Assembly: GCA_020846135.1 (NCBI GenBank)
Contig: JADLEK010000017.1
Location: 124,001 to 188,000, forward strand
Direction of reading: 5' to 3'
DNA length: 64,000 bases
Source of the DNA: Gammaproteobacteria bacterium
GTDB lineage: Bacteria > Pseudomonadota > Gammaproteobacteria > Competibacterales > Competibacteraceae
Of this stretch, positions 46,301 to 54,585 are shown piece by piece; position 1 is the first letter of the stretch, and every line of letters starts with the position of its first letter. The position numbers were made by a program, and so were the translations under genes. The notes under the pieces are model-generated. The model saw only the letters and a list, made by a program, of their open reading frames with translations, was not told the DNA's origin and did no database searches.

Positions 46301-46827
46301 CGATAATCATGGTTGTCCACCAGCTTTTCGCCGGAGAGAATGAGGCCGAAATCAACCTTGGCTTTGGAATCATCCCACTCCAATTCGGCATGACGAAAAT
46401 GATCGATCAGCTGCGCGGATGCATGCGGTTTATCACCGCGCAAGATAATTTGGTCTTTGCCGACCCGTTGCAAGTCGTAGAGTTGAAGCTGCCGCGAGAC
46501 AAGAATTTCCCCAATTCGTTGTTTTTTCTCGTCCACACCAAAGGCGATGCCCACGAGGAAAACCGCGCTGGGCCGGAGTGCGTCGATGCCTTTTTGCACC
46601 GCCTGATGTGAAGCGCCCAATCCACCCGCACCCATTTCGGTCAGCGCCAGGAACACCCGCATCCCGTTCACCTCACCAAGATCGCGATACACACGACGAC
46701 CCACCCGCACTGAATTAGCGGATTGGTTGGTCAACTTGGCGAAGGCGGCGATCACCGCCTTACTTTCGACCGGGGTGGCGGTGACGATCAGGACATCAGC
46801 GGACGAGACATCGGCGGGCGGAACCAT
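43375..46827 (-). CDS. nucleoside phosphorylase-NACHT-FGE(C-type-lectin-fold) protein, NLR-like candidate sensor
   Basis: This 1150-residue, three-part protein starts with a PNP/UDP-phosphorylase-fold domain at about 10-245 (VLIVTATPVES, FLVGIAFG, GGEMEGAGLYVACQ, VIKAICDWAD). A linker contains NTDCGDVHGDIHLHNPP. A NACHT NTPase follows at about 340-760, with Walker A GDPGSGKST at 377-384, Walker B LLLLDGLDE near 487-495, the VTSRTYAY sensor and FPHRSFQEYLAA. An FGE-sulfatase (C-type lectin fold) domain spans about 887-1142 (IPAGPFAMGSD, CEEMSGNVWEWT, RVLRGGAF, LGFRVV). The two Cys used by active formylglycine enzymes are not at their places, so the domain probably binds a ligand. The last ~35 residues look like a retroelement variable region. 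It is a single gene, not in an operon. Confidence 0.9.
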   Translation of the reverse strand: MVPPADVSSADVLIVTATPVESKAVIAAFAKLTNQSANSVRVGRRVYRDLGEVNGMRVFLALTEMGAGGLGASHQAVQKGIDALRPSAVFLVGIAFGVDEKKQRIGEILVSRQLQLYDLQRVGKDQIILRGDKPHASAQLIDHFRHAELEWDDSKAKVDFGLILSGEKLVDNHDYREQLKQFAPEAIGGEMEGAGLYVACQDAKVDWIVIKAICDWADHKQRNKAARQQLAAGNAAAFVAHALRHTPLKRSNAPVEQPPTTVNNTDCGDVHGDIHLHNPPAPEPFSPALRDAYLRRVMERCGILSLTGIDPAAAGQRDTDPQLRLNAVYTALLTRSPRPEEGISLEPRASKKRAEEEPLRSALEQLDRQQRLVLQGDPGSGKSTFVNFVALCLAGEALKDGQANLRHLTEPLPDREGKDGKERQSWRYGALLPVPVVLRDFAATGLPERGEATAETLWNFVAQELKTACQAECVDWLRRELRERGGLLLLDGLDEVPEAERRREQVKRAVEAFAQSFGNCRILVTSRTYAYQNQGWRLQGFAEATLAPFSDGQIRRFVARWYELTADLGRLPKPDATGRAELLKRAIFNRPTLHELAQRPLLLTLMASLHAWRSGDLPDKREALYYETVDLLLNRWEQRLVRRDEQGRYHCIQPSLAEYLKTDKDQVRAVLESLAFEAHRAQPELAGTADIAEKDLVYRLFDLRNDPDANPKRLVEYLRDRAGLLYPRGVGVYTFPHRSFQEYLAACHLTDEEYPEPIAELTRAEPNRWREVALLAGAKTARGTPANLWQLVDALCFRDPTDSPVEPADAWGAQIAAQALIETANLARVGPPNQRKLARVQGWLVKLLRDERLPATERALAGDNLARLGDPRFDAGHWHLPAEPLLGFIEIPAGPFAMGSDRRRDEQANGDELPQHEVNLVGYYLTRWPVTVAQFAAFVRDSGYKPRDPGCLKGVANHPVVYVTWHEAMAYSRWLNEKLRELARERLATAKPLPESERRFWQGLADSFLGVGLPSEAEWEKAARGDDGRIYPWGDQPDRHLVNYVETGLGTTNTVGCFPGGASPYGCEEMSGNVWEWTRSLSGGYPYPPEGAERQAREDTVSTGRRVLRGGAFLYFSGVARCADHDNDELGFRNVSLGFRVVVSPLVFSD
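43402..43509 (-). other. candidate diversity-generating retroelement variable region (VR)
   Basis: This is the 3' end of the NACHT-FGE gene, residues 1107-1142. It aligns without gaps to the Asn-rich pattern typical of DGR template translations of FGE/C-lectin targets (RVLRGG.. then NNN-A-.-N..., ending GFRVV). Twelve surface positions are NNC codons differing in bases 1 and 2: CTC, TAC, GTC, GAC, CAC, GAC, AAC, GAC, AAC, GTC, AGC, CTC. Three others are TTT or GAA. Adenine mutagenesis of AAC/AAT/AAA codons would yield exactly these. High GC at third positions weakens the argument. No template repeat, avd or reverse transcriptase gene is in the window. Confidence 0.5.
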
Positions 46828-46983
46828 CGCGCTATTTTTCCTTTTGACTTATCGCGGCGTCCCGATTCTAAAGCAGTGTGAGCCGAAAAACAGACCGCGC
46901 AGGTTACCGGGCGATGGTGCGCGGCCGACGGGCTGAACGGATCGATGGACAGGAGACGAGGGCGAGACTGCGGTAGTCAGGGA

Positions 46984-48615
46984 TCACGAACTGCACGACA
47001 GCGCCGAACACCCGGCCTTGTGGCGCGCCCATTCCGGCCGTTTCCCGGCCAATGCCTCATGTTGCGGTTGCTCGTCATAGGGATGACCCATCACCTCCAA
47101 TAAGGTCTCGATCAGCGAGGGATCGCCTTTCTCCGCCGCGTCAATCGCCTGCTGCGCCAGGTAATTCCGCAATACAAACTTGGGATTGGCCTGGCGCATC
47201 CGCGCTTGCCGAATAGCCGGTTCCAGCGAATCGCGCTGAATGCGAGCGAGATAGCGCCGCAGCCAGCCCACGATTTGCGCTTCATGCCGTGGCGCCAGCG
47301 CGTCCGGCGCATAGTAAGCAGCCCGCAGCGGTTCGATCAGCGCGGCATCGCTCTGAGCGTCCACCGGAACATCGGCGAGTTTTCGGAAAAAGATCGCCCA
47401 GTCGGTTTCGGCGATCTGGAGCAGTTCAAACAAATCGGCCAGCAACTTTTCATCGTCAGCGTCTTCCAGCGTTGCTAAGCCCAGCTTCCCGGCCATCAGA
47501 TGCCGGTAAGTGTGATCGAAGGTGTCTCGATACACCGCTAAACCGGCTTCAATCCCCTCGGCGGTTTCGAGCAGCGGTTGCAGCGCCCGCCCGAACTGCG
47601 TCAGGTTCCACAACCCGATGCGTGGCTGATTCGCGTAACAATAGCGCCGCCCGCTCTCGTCGGTGGTGTTGGGCGTCCAGGCCGGATCGTAGGGTTCCAG
47701 CCAGCCATACGGGCCATAGTCAATGGTCAAACCCAGAATGGACAGGTTGTCGGTGTTCATCACCCCGTGGACGAAACCGACCCGCATCCAGTGCGCGATC
47801 ATGACGGCGGTGCGGCGGCAGACCTCGGTAAACCACGCGGCATAGCTTGCGGGCGAAGGCGAACCGAGTTCAGGAAAGTGGGTTTCGATCACGTAATCAG
47901 CCAATCGCCGCAGCGTTTTGATTTCACCACGCGACGCCAACAACTCGAAGTTGCCCAGTCGCACGAACGACGGCGCCACCCGGCACACAATCGCCCCCGG
48001 TTCGGCTTGCGGGTTTCCGTCGTAGAACATATCCCGCACCACCCAATCCCCGGTCGTCACCAGACTCAGGGCGCGAGTGGTTGGAATGCCCAAATGGTGC
48101 ATCGCTTCGCTGCACAAAAATTCCCGCAGCGAAGATCGCAGAACGGCGCGACCATCGGCGCGGCGCGAATAAGGCGTTGGCCCGGCTCCTTTCAGTTGCA
48201 GTTCCCAGCGCTGGCCCGCCGGATTGACCACTTCCGCCAGTGAAATGGCCCGCCCATCGCCTAATTGTCCCGCCCATTGCCCGAATTGATGCCCGCCGTA
48301 ACAGGCCGCGAACGGACGCATTCCCGGCAACAGCCGATTGCCGGCCAGCGCCTCGACGGCGGGGCTGGTGCTGTCAACCGGACGGGCGATGCCCAATAAA
48401 TTCCCGGCGTCGTCAGACCAGGCCAGCAGGCGCGGTGTATTGACCGGGGTCGGGCTGACCCAGGAATAGCAGGCATCGCGAACCTGGCGAGGTTGATTGA
48501 CCCGGCTGGGATCGGCAGGCAATGACCGGACAAAGTGGTCATCGAAGCTCAGATCGCAGAGATCGACCGGGGGCGATGCAGAGGTCAGGACTTTAGCGAT
48601 AGTGGGGTCGGTCAT
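46984..48615 (-). CDS. selO: SelO/YdiU-family protein adenylyltransferase (AMPylator)
   Basis: This 543-residue pseudokinase-fold enzyme transfers AMP to Ser/Thr/Tyr of proteins, many of them redox enzymes. Recognisable blocks are the N-terminal SFDDHFVRSLPAD, ACYGGHQFGQWAGQLGDGRAI, LQLKGAGPTPYSRRADGRAVLRSS, SEAMHHLGIPTTRAL and the Mg-binding HGVMNTDN (HG-N-D type). The C-terminus ends CSALSCSS; the penultimate Cys stands where selenocysteine occurs in animal SelO. The length is typical. It lies between the NACHT gene and the exporter operon, on the same strand and apart from both. Confidence 0.95.
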   Translation of the reverse strand: MTDPTIAKVLTSASPPVDLCDLSFDDHFVRSLPADPSRVNQPRQVRDACYSWVSPTPVNTPRLLAWSDDAGNLLGIARPVDSTSPAVEALAGNRLLPGMRPFAACYGGHQFGQWAGQLGDGRAISLAEVVNPAGQRWELQLKGAGPTPYSRRADGRAVLRSSLREFLCSEAMHHLGIPTTRALSLVTTGDWVVRDMFYDGNPQAEPGAIVCRVAPSFVRLGNFELLASRGEIKTLRRLADYVIETHFPELGSPSPASYAAWFTEVCRRTAVMIAHWMRVGFVHGVMNTDNLSILGLTIDYGPYGWLEPYDPAWTPNTTDESGRRYCYANQPRIGLWNLTQFGRALQPLLETAEGIEAGLAVYRDTFDHTYRHLMAGKLGLATLEDADDEKLLADLFELLQIAETDWAIFFRKLADVPVDAQSDAALIEPLRAAYYAPDALAPRHEAQIVGWLRRYLARIQRDSLEPAIRQARMRQANPKFVLRNYLAQQAIDAAEKGDPSLIETLLEVMGHPYDEQPQHEALAGKRPEWARHKAGCSALSCSS

Positions 48616-49011
48616 TCACGTTCCTAAATGGGGATAGCGACGGAATGCTCTTTTGGGCGCAATGCTGACCATTAAGTTTCTTCGCTGCTTTCGCCACGCT
48701 CCCACAGCGGAAACGGATCGGGTAATGATTGCTACGCCTTGTCGTCCAGAACAGGCGCGGCGGCGGCGCCCACCAGATAGCCATCGAGACCACAACCGAT
48801 GTCCTCCACTCCAAATCGCGACAGGATCAGGACTTTCGCTAAGAATAAAGGAAGGGACGTGGGCGCTGGCTGTGGAAAACAGGATCGATCCGGGCTGATC
48901 CCCGATCCGGCAGCGGTGCATCGGGCGTCGCCGTTTACCATTGTGCTGCTGAAAGGCGAGTGGGGGCCGGGGGGCAATTTACCGCTCGCCCACGCTGTTG
49001 GCGGGCGAACC
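48616..49011. other. gene-free gap between macB-type gene and selO, with a possible relic
   Basis: I see no intact gene. On the plus strand at about 48850-48895 the stretch encoding TWALAVENRIDP resembles the ZnuA-type remnant at about 41365-41400 (MRALFVENRSDP), both in protein and DNA. It may be a second, more decayed copy of that fragment. The rest of the gap shows only short shadow frames. Confidence 0.4.
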
Positions 49012-50220
49012 TCACTCGTGCCTTAGCGCCTCGATGGGATCGAGCCGCGCGGCGCGGCGCGCCGGGAAATAGCCGAAGAGCACGCCGATGGCCGCCGAAA
49101 ACAGGAACGACACCAGATTGATGGCCGGATCGAACAGATAGGGCACCTGCATGATTCCCGCTAATCCGACCGATGCCAGCGTGGCCAGCGCGATGCCGAC
49201 GATGCCGCCCAGCGACGACAGGGCGACCGCTTCGACCAGAAATTGCAGCAGCACTTCCCGCTCCAGCGCGCCGATGGCCAGCCGGATGCCGATTTCGCGG
49301 GTGCGCTCGGTCACCGACACCAGCATGATGTTCATGATGCCGATGCCGCCCACCAGCAGGCTGACCGCCGCCACCGCACCCAACAGCATGGTCATGACCT
49401 TGGTCGTCCCGGTTATGGCGTCCGCAATCTGGCGAGTGTCGAGGATGGAAAAATTGTCGTCCTCGTTGGCGGCGATCTTGCGGCGTTCGCGCATCAGCGA
49501 CCGCAGGTCGGCCATGACCTGATCGGTGTTACCGCCATCCTGCACCGACACCATCAGGGTGTTGACGTCCTGGCTGCCGGTCAGGCGGCGCTGCAAGGTG
49601 CGCAGCGGCATCACGATGGTGTCGTCCTGATCCATGCCCATCGCCGACTGACCTTTGGACTGGAGCAGACCGATCACTTCGCAGGCGAAATTCTTGATCC
49701 GCAGCTCGCCGCCCACCGGCGGCTGGTCGCCGAAGAGTTCCTTGCGCACCGTCGCGCCGATCACGCAAACGGCCTTGCCGGCGCGCTGCTCGGCTTCGGT
49801 AAACACCCGTCCGTCGGCGAGCCGCCAGTTGCCGACGGCGAAGTAGGCATCGGTGCTGCCGGTCACGGCGGTGGACCAGTTGTGCGCGGCGTACACCACG
49901 GTCACGCTTTTATTGGCGACGGGCGCGACCGCGTCTAGCGAACCGATTTGCGCCGCGATGACTTCGGCGTCGCCGGCCTTGAAATTCGGAGAGCCGGCTT
50001 CGTCCCGGCCAGGGCCGAGCCGCTTGCCGGGGCGCACCATCACGAGGTTGCTGCCGAGGCTGGCGATCTGGTCCGAAACCGCGCGGGTGGCGCCGTTGCC
50101 GAGCGTGACCATGGTGATCACCGCGCCGACGCCGATCACGATGCCGAGGATGGTGAGGAACGAGCGCATCAAATTGCGCCGGATCGCGCGCAAGGCCAGC
50201 AGAATGCTGCTCCAAAACAT
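49012..50220 (-). CDS. MacB-type ABC transporter permease
   Basis: This 402-residue permease has one N-terminal helix (LTILGIVIGVGAVITMV), a periplasmic MacB_PCD domain (about 45-240) and three C-terminal FtsX-type helices (about 275-390) ending in YFPARRAARLDPIEALRHE. It is the membrane part of a tripartite mechanotransmission exporter; the ATPase is a separate gene, as in LolCDE/YknYZ-type systems. Its start directly abuts the ATPase stop (shared base at 50220). The substrate is unknown; macrolides, peptides or lipoproteins are possible. Confidence 0.92.
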   Translation of the reverse strand: MFWSSILLALRAIRRNLMRSFLTILGIVIGVGAVITMVTLGNGATRAVSDQIASLGSNLVMVRPGKRLGPGRDEAGSPNFKAGDAEVIAAQIGSLDAVAPVANKSVTVVYAAHNWSTAVTGSTDAYFAVGNWRLADGRVFTEAEQRAGKAVCVIGATVRKELFGDQPPVGGELRIKNFACEVIGLLQSKGQSAMGMDQDDTIVMPLRTLQRRLTGSQDVNTLMVSVQDGGNTDQVMADLRSLMRERRKIAANEDDNFSILDTRQIADAITGTTKVMTMLLGAVAAVSLLVGGIGIMNIMLVSVTERTREIGIRLAIGALEREVLLQFLVEAVALSSLGGIVGIALATLASVGLAGIMQVPYLFDPAINLVSFLFSAAIGVLFGYFPARRAARLDPIEALRHE

Positions 50221-50951
50221 CAGCGCTTCTCCCCGTTGTGGCGATCCGAGTCCACCCGACCATCCACGAAACGGACGACGCGCTTCGCGTACCGCGCCAT
50301 GTCGGGTTCGTGGGTCACCATCAGCACGGTGATGCCCCGGTCGCGGTTCAGGGCGACCAGCAGATCCATGATTTCGTGGCTGCGCTGGCTGTCGAGATTG
50401 CCGGTGGGCTCGTCGGCCAGCAGGATGGTGGGGTTAGTGACGATGGCGCGGGCGATGGCGACCCGCTGCTGTTGGCCGCCGGACAGTTCGGCGGACGTGT
50501 GTTGCTCCCACTGCCGCAAACCGACCGCGTCGAGCGCCTCGCGCGCTTTCGCGGGGCGGGCGGCGCGCGGTTCGCCCCGATAAATGAGGGGTAATTCGAC
50601 GTTTTCCAGCGCGGTGGTTCGGGCCAGCAGGTTGAAACCCTGGAACACGAAGCCGAGATCATGCCGTCGGAGCAGAGCACGCTGGTTGCGGGTCAGCTTC
50701 TCGACGTGCGCGTCGCGAAACAGGTAAGCACCCGAAGTCGGGCTATCCAGGCAACCGAGGATGTTCATGGCGGTGGATTTACCGGAGCCGCTCGGACCCA
50801 TGATCGCGACGAAATCGCCCGCGTCGATGCGCAGGTCCACCCCGCGCAGCGCCGGAAACGCCGCCGGCCCTTGGCCGTAAACTTTGGTGACCTCCCGCAG
50901 TTCGATCAGCGGGCCGCTTTCCGGCGCGGTGCGCTCGACGGTCGCGTTCAT
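50220..50951 (-). CDS. MacB/LolD-type ABC transporter ATPase
   Basis: This 243-residue ATPase has Walker A GPSGSGKST, Q-loop region GFVFQGFNLL, signature LSGGQQQRVAIARAI, Walker B ILLADEPTGNLDS and H-loop VTHEPD. Its class is the MacB/LolD group. It overlaps the adaptor gene upstream by 4 bases and touches the permease gene downstream. Confidence 0.95.
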   Translation of the reverse strand: MNATVERTAPESGPLIELREVTKVYGQGPAAFPALRGVDLRIDAGDFVAIMGPSGSGKSTAMNILGCLDSPTSGAYLFRDAHVEKLTRNQRALLRRHDLGFVFQGFNLLARTTALENVELPLIYRGEPRAARPAKAREALDAVGLRQWEQHTSAELSGGQQQRVAIARAIVTNPTILLADEPTGNLDSQRSHEIMDLLVALNRDRGITVLMVTHEPDMARYAKRVVRFVDGRVDSDRHNGEKR

Positions 50952-52252
50952 GGCGTCGAACCCAGGCTCGCGATAATCACCGGCGTCCCCGCCTTCAGTC
51001 CTTCCCCCGTCACTTCGGTCATGCGCCCGTCGCTGTGACCGACGGTGACTGGAACCAAGACCGGCTGCCCGTCGCGCAACACCCAGACCCGTTGGGCGGC
51101 GGTTTTGTCGGGGATTTCGCTCGCGGACTTGGCCGTTGCCGGGAGCGGCGGACGGGGTAGCAGGCTGGCCAGCAGACCGCCGCCACTCGGTTGCGTGGTG
51201 GCTGCCGGCTTCGGCGGCGCGAACCGCAGCGCCGCGTTCGGGACCAGCAACACATTTTCCGGCTCGGCGGTGACGATTTCGGCGGTGGCGGTCATGCCGG
51301 GACGCAGGTTGAGATCGTCGTTGTTCACGTCGAGGATGGTCTTGTAGCTGACTACGTTGTCCACCGTTTCCGAACCGAACCGAACCAGGCCGATGCGAGC
51401 CGGAAACTGCCGGTTGGGATAGGCGTCCACGGTAAAGGTGGCCGCTTGCCCTGCGTGTACCTGGCCGACATCGGCCTCGTCTACGTCCACCTGCAATTCC
51501 ATTTGTGCGAGATTTTCGGCGAGGGTGAACAGCACCGGCGCTTGCAGCGAAGCGGCCACGGTCTGGCCCGGCTCCACCGAGCGCTTCAACACCACGCCGT
51601 CGATGGGAGAGCGGATGGACGCTTTGGTCAGATCGGTTTCGTTCGAGCGGAGCGCGGCGCGATTTTCCTCCACCGTCGCCCGCGCGCCGGCCTCGTCGGC
51701 GAGGGCGCGTTGCAGCGTCGCCTCGGCGGTTTCCAGCTCCGCCGGCGAGGGCACTTTGCCACCGCTAAGCTTGGCCACCTGCCGCAGCCGTCCGAGATTG
51801 GCGCGGGCTTCCTTGACGGTCGCCACGGTTTGCAACACCTTGGCTTCGGCCGAAGCCAGCGCGGCTTTCGCTTTCGCGATCTGATCCTGAAGTTTGGCGA
51901 GATCGAGGCGGGCGAGCACCTGTCCCTTTTTCACCCGGTCGTTGTAATCGACCAACACGGTTTCGACCGTTCCCGACAACTCGCTGCCCACCTCGACCTC
52001 GTTGACCGGCGCCAGCTTGCCGGTCGCCGAAACGGTGACCCGCAGGTTGCCCCGGCTGACCGCTTCGGTCTGGTACTTGGGCGTCGCATGAGTCTCGGCG
52101 CCAGAACGGAGGAGCGCGAAACCGCCGATGGCGAGCGCGAGCACAACTATGGAAAGGAACCAGCGAAACAGCGTGCCAAAGCGGCTTCTGGTAGTCCCCG
52201 CGCCGATGATTTTTGCCAAATCGGCATCCATGGTAGGTGGGATTTTGCTCAT
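50948..52252 (-). CDS. MacA-like periplasmic adaptor (membrane fusion protein)
   Basis: This 434-residue adaptor has a cytoplasmic N-terminus of about 30 residues, a membrane anchor (about 30-50), then the lipoyl/barrel-sandwich hybrid, a long alpha-hairpin with heptads at about 110-205 and beta-barrel domains. Characteristic blocks are SATGKLAPVNEVEVGSELSGTV and IRSPIDGVVLKRSVEPGQTVAASLQAPVLFTLA. It links the ABC pump to the outer-membrane channel encoded next. It overlaps both neighbours by 4 bases (ATGA type). Confidence 0.94.
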   Translation of the reverse strand: MSKIPPTMDADLAKIIGAGTTRSRFGTLFRWFLSIVVLALAIGGFALLRSGAETHATPKYQTEAVSRGNLRVTVSATGKLAPVNEVEVGSELSGTVETVLVDYNDRVKKGQVLARLDLAKLQDQIAKAKAALASAEAKVLQTVATVKEARANLGRLRQVAKLSGGKVPSPAELETAEATLQRALADEAGARATVEENRAALRSNETDLTKASIRSPIDGVVLKRSVEPGQTVAASLQAPVLFTLAENLAQMELQVDVDEADVGQVHAGQAATFTVDAYPNRQFPARIGLVRFGSETVDNVVSYKTILDVNNDDLNLRPGMTATAEIVTAEPENVLLVPNAALRFAPPKPAATTQPSGGGLLASLLPRPPLPATAKSASEIPDKTAAQRVWVLRDGQPVLVPVTVGHSDGRMTEVTGEGLKAGTPVIIASLGSTP

Positions 52253-53703
52253 GATGATTTCGCTTGCGCGCTGGCGATGTGGTTCGCGGGCATTGGTGAC
52301 CAGCCGCCGCCCAGCGCTTTGTAGAGTTGAATCAGGGCGGAAACGCCTTCGGCTTCGCTGGACTTGAGATCATCTTCCAGCGCCAGCACGGTGCGTTCCG
52401 TATCCAGAACCGTCTGGAAATCGATGACGCCGGCCGTGTAGCGGTGCCGGGCCAGCAATGCGGCAAGACGCGCGGCGTTGGTGGCGTTTTGCAGACTTTC
52501 CCGCCGATTTCGCGTGTTGGCTAGGGCTGCCAGCGCGTTTTCGACTTCTTCCAAGGCGGTGAGCATGGTCGCCTCGTAACCGACCAGTGCCTGCTCCTGC
52601 ACGGCGCTCTGAATCTCGATCTGTTGGCGGATGCGCCCGGCGTCGAAAATCGGCGCGGTGATGCTGCCCAACAGCGTCCTCGCGGCCGCGTCGCCGCCGG
52701 TCAGCGCGCCGACGCTCAACGCTTCCAAGCCCAGCGAACCGCTCAGGGTAAAGCTTGGGTAACGTTCTGCCTCCGCCACGCCAACCCGCGCGGTTTCCGC
52801 CGCCAGCGTGCGTTCGGCGGCGCGCACGTCGGGGCGTTGGCGCAGGGTGTCGGCCGGAATGGTCGCGATCACCCGCTCGGGAATTTGGGGGATCTTGGCC
52901 GGGTTGGCCAACGTCGGACCGAGCGTGCCGGGTTGCTGACCGAGCAGGATTTCCAACCGATGTTCGGCTTCGGCGCGGCCGGTTTCGAGACTCGGGATTT
53001 GCGCTCGGGTCTGCTCCAGATTCGAGCGCGCCTGCTCCACGTCCAGCGCGGTGGTCAAGCCGGCCTCAGCTCGCCAGCGGGTAAGGTTTAGCGTTTCGGA
53101 TTGGGAAGCGGCGTTGGTTTTGGCGATCTCCAGCCGAGATTGGAAGGCGCGCAGTTCGACGTAGTTGAGCGCGACTTCGGCGACCAGCGATACTTGCACG
53201 TCGTGCAGGCTGGCTTCGCTGGCGTCGAGATCGGCTTGGGCGGCTTCTTCGTTGCGCCGAAGTCCGCCGAACACGTCCGGCTCCCAACTGGCGTCGAAGC
53301 CGGCGCTGTAGAGATCGAGCGTGGCGCTGTTGCCGGATTCGGCGCTGGCCTTGGTTCGACTCCCCGCCGCCGAAGCCGAGACCGTCGGGAACCGGTTCGC
53401 GCCGGCCAGAGCGCGGCGGGCGCGGGACTCGCGCAGTTTCGCCTGCGCGGTGCGAAGGTTCAGGCTGTTTTGCAAAGCCCGTTCGATCAACTCGTTCAAG
53501 GTCGAATCGCCGAGTTGCCGCCACCAGTTGGCTAGATCCGCTGGCGTGGTTTGCGCGATGGTAACCTTCGCCGCCGCCGCCCCTTGCCAAGTGGCCGGCG
53601 CCGCCGGTTCCGGTGCGAAATAGTTTGGACCTACGGCCGCGCAACTCGCCAACAGGATGGTCGTCGCCAAGGCCGCGACCAGCGCGCGTTGTTGATCAGA
53701 CAT
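52249..53703 (-). CDS. NodT/OprM-type outer-membrane efflux lipoprotein
   Basis: This TolC-superfamily channel of 484 residues has a signal peptide with lipobox LLASC near residue 21. The start is at MSDQQRALVAALATT, 17 codons into the longest frame. Two repeated helical-hairpin halves follow; VALNYVELRAFQSRLEIAKTN and IPADTLRQRPDVRAAERTLAAETARVGVAEAERYPSFTLSGSLGLEA are NodT-family signatures. It is the first gene of the four-gene exporter operon (channel, adaptor, ATPase, permease), divergent from the two-component genes. The conserved Cys implies lipid attachment in the outer membrane. Confidence 0.94.
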   Translation of the reverse strand: MSDQQRALVAALATTILLASCAAVGPNYFAPEPAAPATWQGAAAAKVTIAQTTPADLANWWRQLGDSTLNELIERALQNSLNLRTAQAKLRESRARRALAGANRFPTVSASAAGSRTKASAESGNSATLDLYSAGFDASWEPDVFGGLRRNEEAAQADLDASEASLHDVQVSLVAEVALNYVELRAFQSRLEIAKTNAASQSETLNLTRWRAEAGLTTALDVEQARSNLEQTRAQIPSLETGRAEAEHRLEILLGQQPGTLGPTLANPAKIPQIPERVIATIPADTLRQRPDVRAAERTLAAETARVGVAEAERYPSFTLSGSLGLEALSVGALTGGDAAARTLLGSITAPIFDAGRIRQQIEIQSAVQEQALVGYEATMLTALEEVENALAALANTRNRRESLQNATNAARLAALLARHRYTAGVIDFQTVLDTERTVLALEDDLKSSEAEGVSALIQLYKALGGGWSPMPANHIASAQAKSS

Positions 53704-53895
53704 GGCATCGCTCCCGAATTTGCCGGGCTGTCCCGGTTTTCTCGTTGCCGCCACTGTAGCCGGAGCCTTCGTAAACGCGGGTTAGAGTTGTGTAAAGATG
53801 GGTAAAGATGGGCAAAAACAAGTAAAAGCGCTTGGTTGCCGAGCGCGGATGGCTATGATGGTCGGCGTGAAGGGCAAGCGAAGCGGTGGGTGGCG

Positions 53896-54585
53896 ATGAC
53901 TTCGGTTTTGTTGGTCGACGACGACATCGAATTGGGCGAAATGCTGACGGAATACCTCGGGCGCGAGGGTTTCGAGGCGGTCGCCGTGGGCGATGGCGAA
54001 ACGGGAGTCGCCGAGGCGCTGTCGGGTCGCTACGCCATCGTCGTGCTCGACGTAATGATGCCGCGCGTGAACGGCATCGAAGCCTTGCGTCGCATCCGTG
54101 CGCAGGACAGTCGCGTTCCGGTGCTGATGCTCACCGCCAAAGGCGATGACGTAGACCGCATTGTCGGGCTCGAACTTGGCGCGGACGATTATGTGCCCAA
54201 GCCCTGCACGCCGCGCGAACTGGTCGCGCGCATTCGGGCTATCCTGCGGCGCACCCGGTTGGAGGAACCATCCGGTTCGCCATCCGGCCCGCTGGCGGCG
54301 GGGTTGCTGACGATGTGGCCGGAAAAACGCGGTGCGGAGTGGAACGGCGCGGCGCTCGAACTGACCAGCACCGAATTCAATCTGCTCGAAGTTCTGGTCC
54401 GCAACGTCGGTCGGGTGGTGAGCAAAAAGGAGTTGTCGGAACAGGGCTTGGGCCGCCCGCTGGCGCGCTACGACCGCAGCATCGACGTTCACCTGAGCAG
54501 CATTCGCCACAAGCTGGGCGGCGGGGAAGGGCGCTCGCCGATTCAGACCGTGCGCGGCATCGGCTATCAGTACGTTAAGGAGTGA
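53896..54585 (+). CDS. OmpR-family response regulator (CpxR-like)
   Basis: This 229-residue regulator has a receiver domain (VDDD pocket, phospho-acceptor in VVLDVMMPRVNG, Lys in YVPKPC) and a winged-helix domain (LTSTEFNLLEVLVRNVGRVVSKKELSEQ, IDVHLSSIRHKLG, TVRGIGYQY). The overall pattern is closest to CpxR. I set the start at MTSVLLVDDD, 20 codons into the longest frame. It overlaps the kinase gene by 4 bases (GTGA). Being divergent from the exporter, it is a likely regulator of it. Confidence 0.93.
   Translation: MTSVLLVDDDIELGEMLTEYLGREGFEAVAVGDGETGVAEALSGRYAIVVLDVMMPRVNGIEALRRIRAQDSRVPVLMLTAKGDDVDRIVGLELGADDYVPKPCTPRELVARIRAILRRTRLEEPSGSPSGPLAAGLLTMWPEKRGAEWNGAALELTSTEFNLLEVLVRNVGRVVSKKELSEQGLGRPLARYDRSIDVHLSSIRHKLGGGEGRSPIQTVRGIGYQYVKE

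Noticed and set aside
45169-46611. A 480-codon plus-strand frame opposite the NACHT gene
   Set aside because: It is antisense to clearly conserved phosphorylase and NACHT motifs and has no recognisable family.
48593-48977. Short minus-strand frames in the selO-macB gap as genes
   Set aside because: No family resemblance, no ribosome-binding sites, and they overlap each other in several frames.
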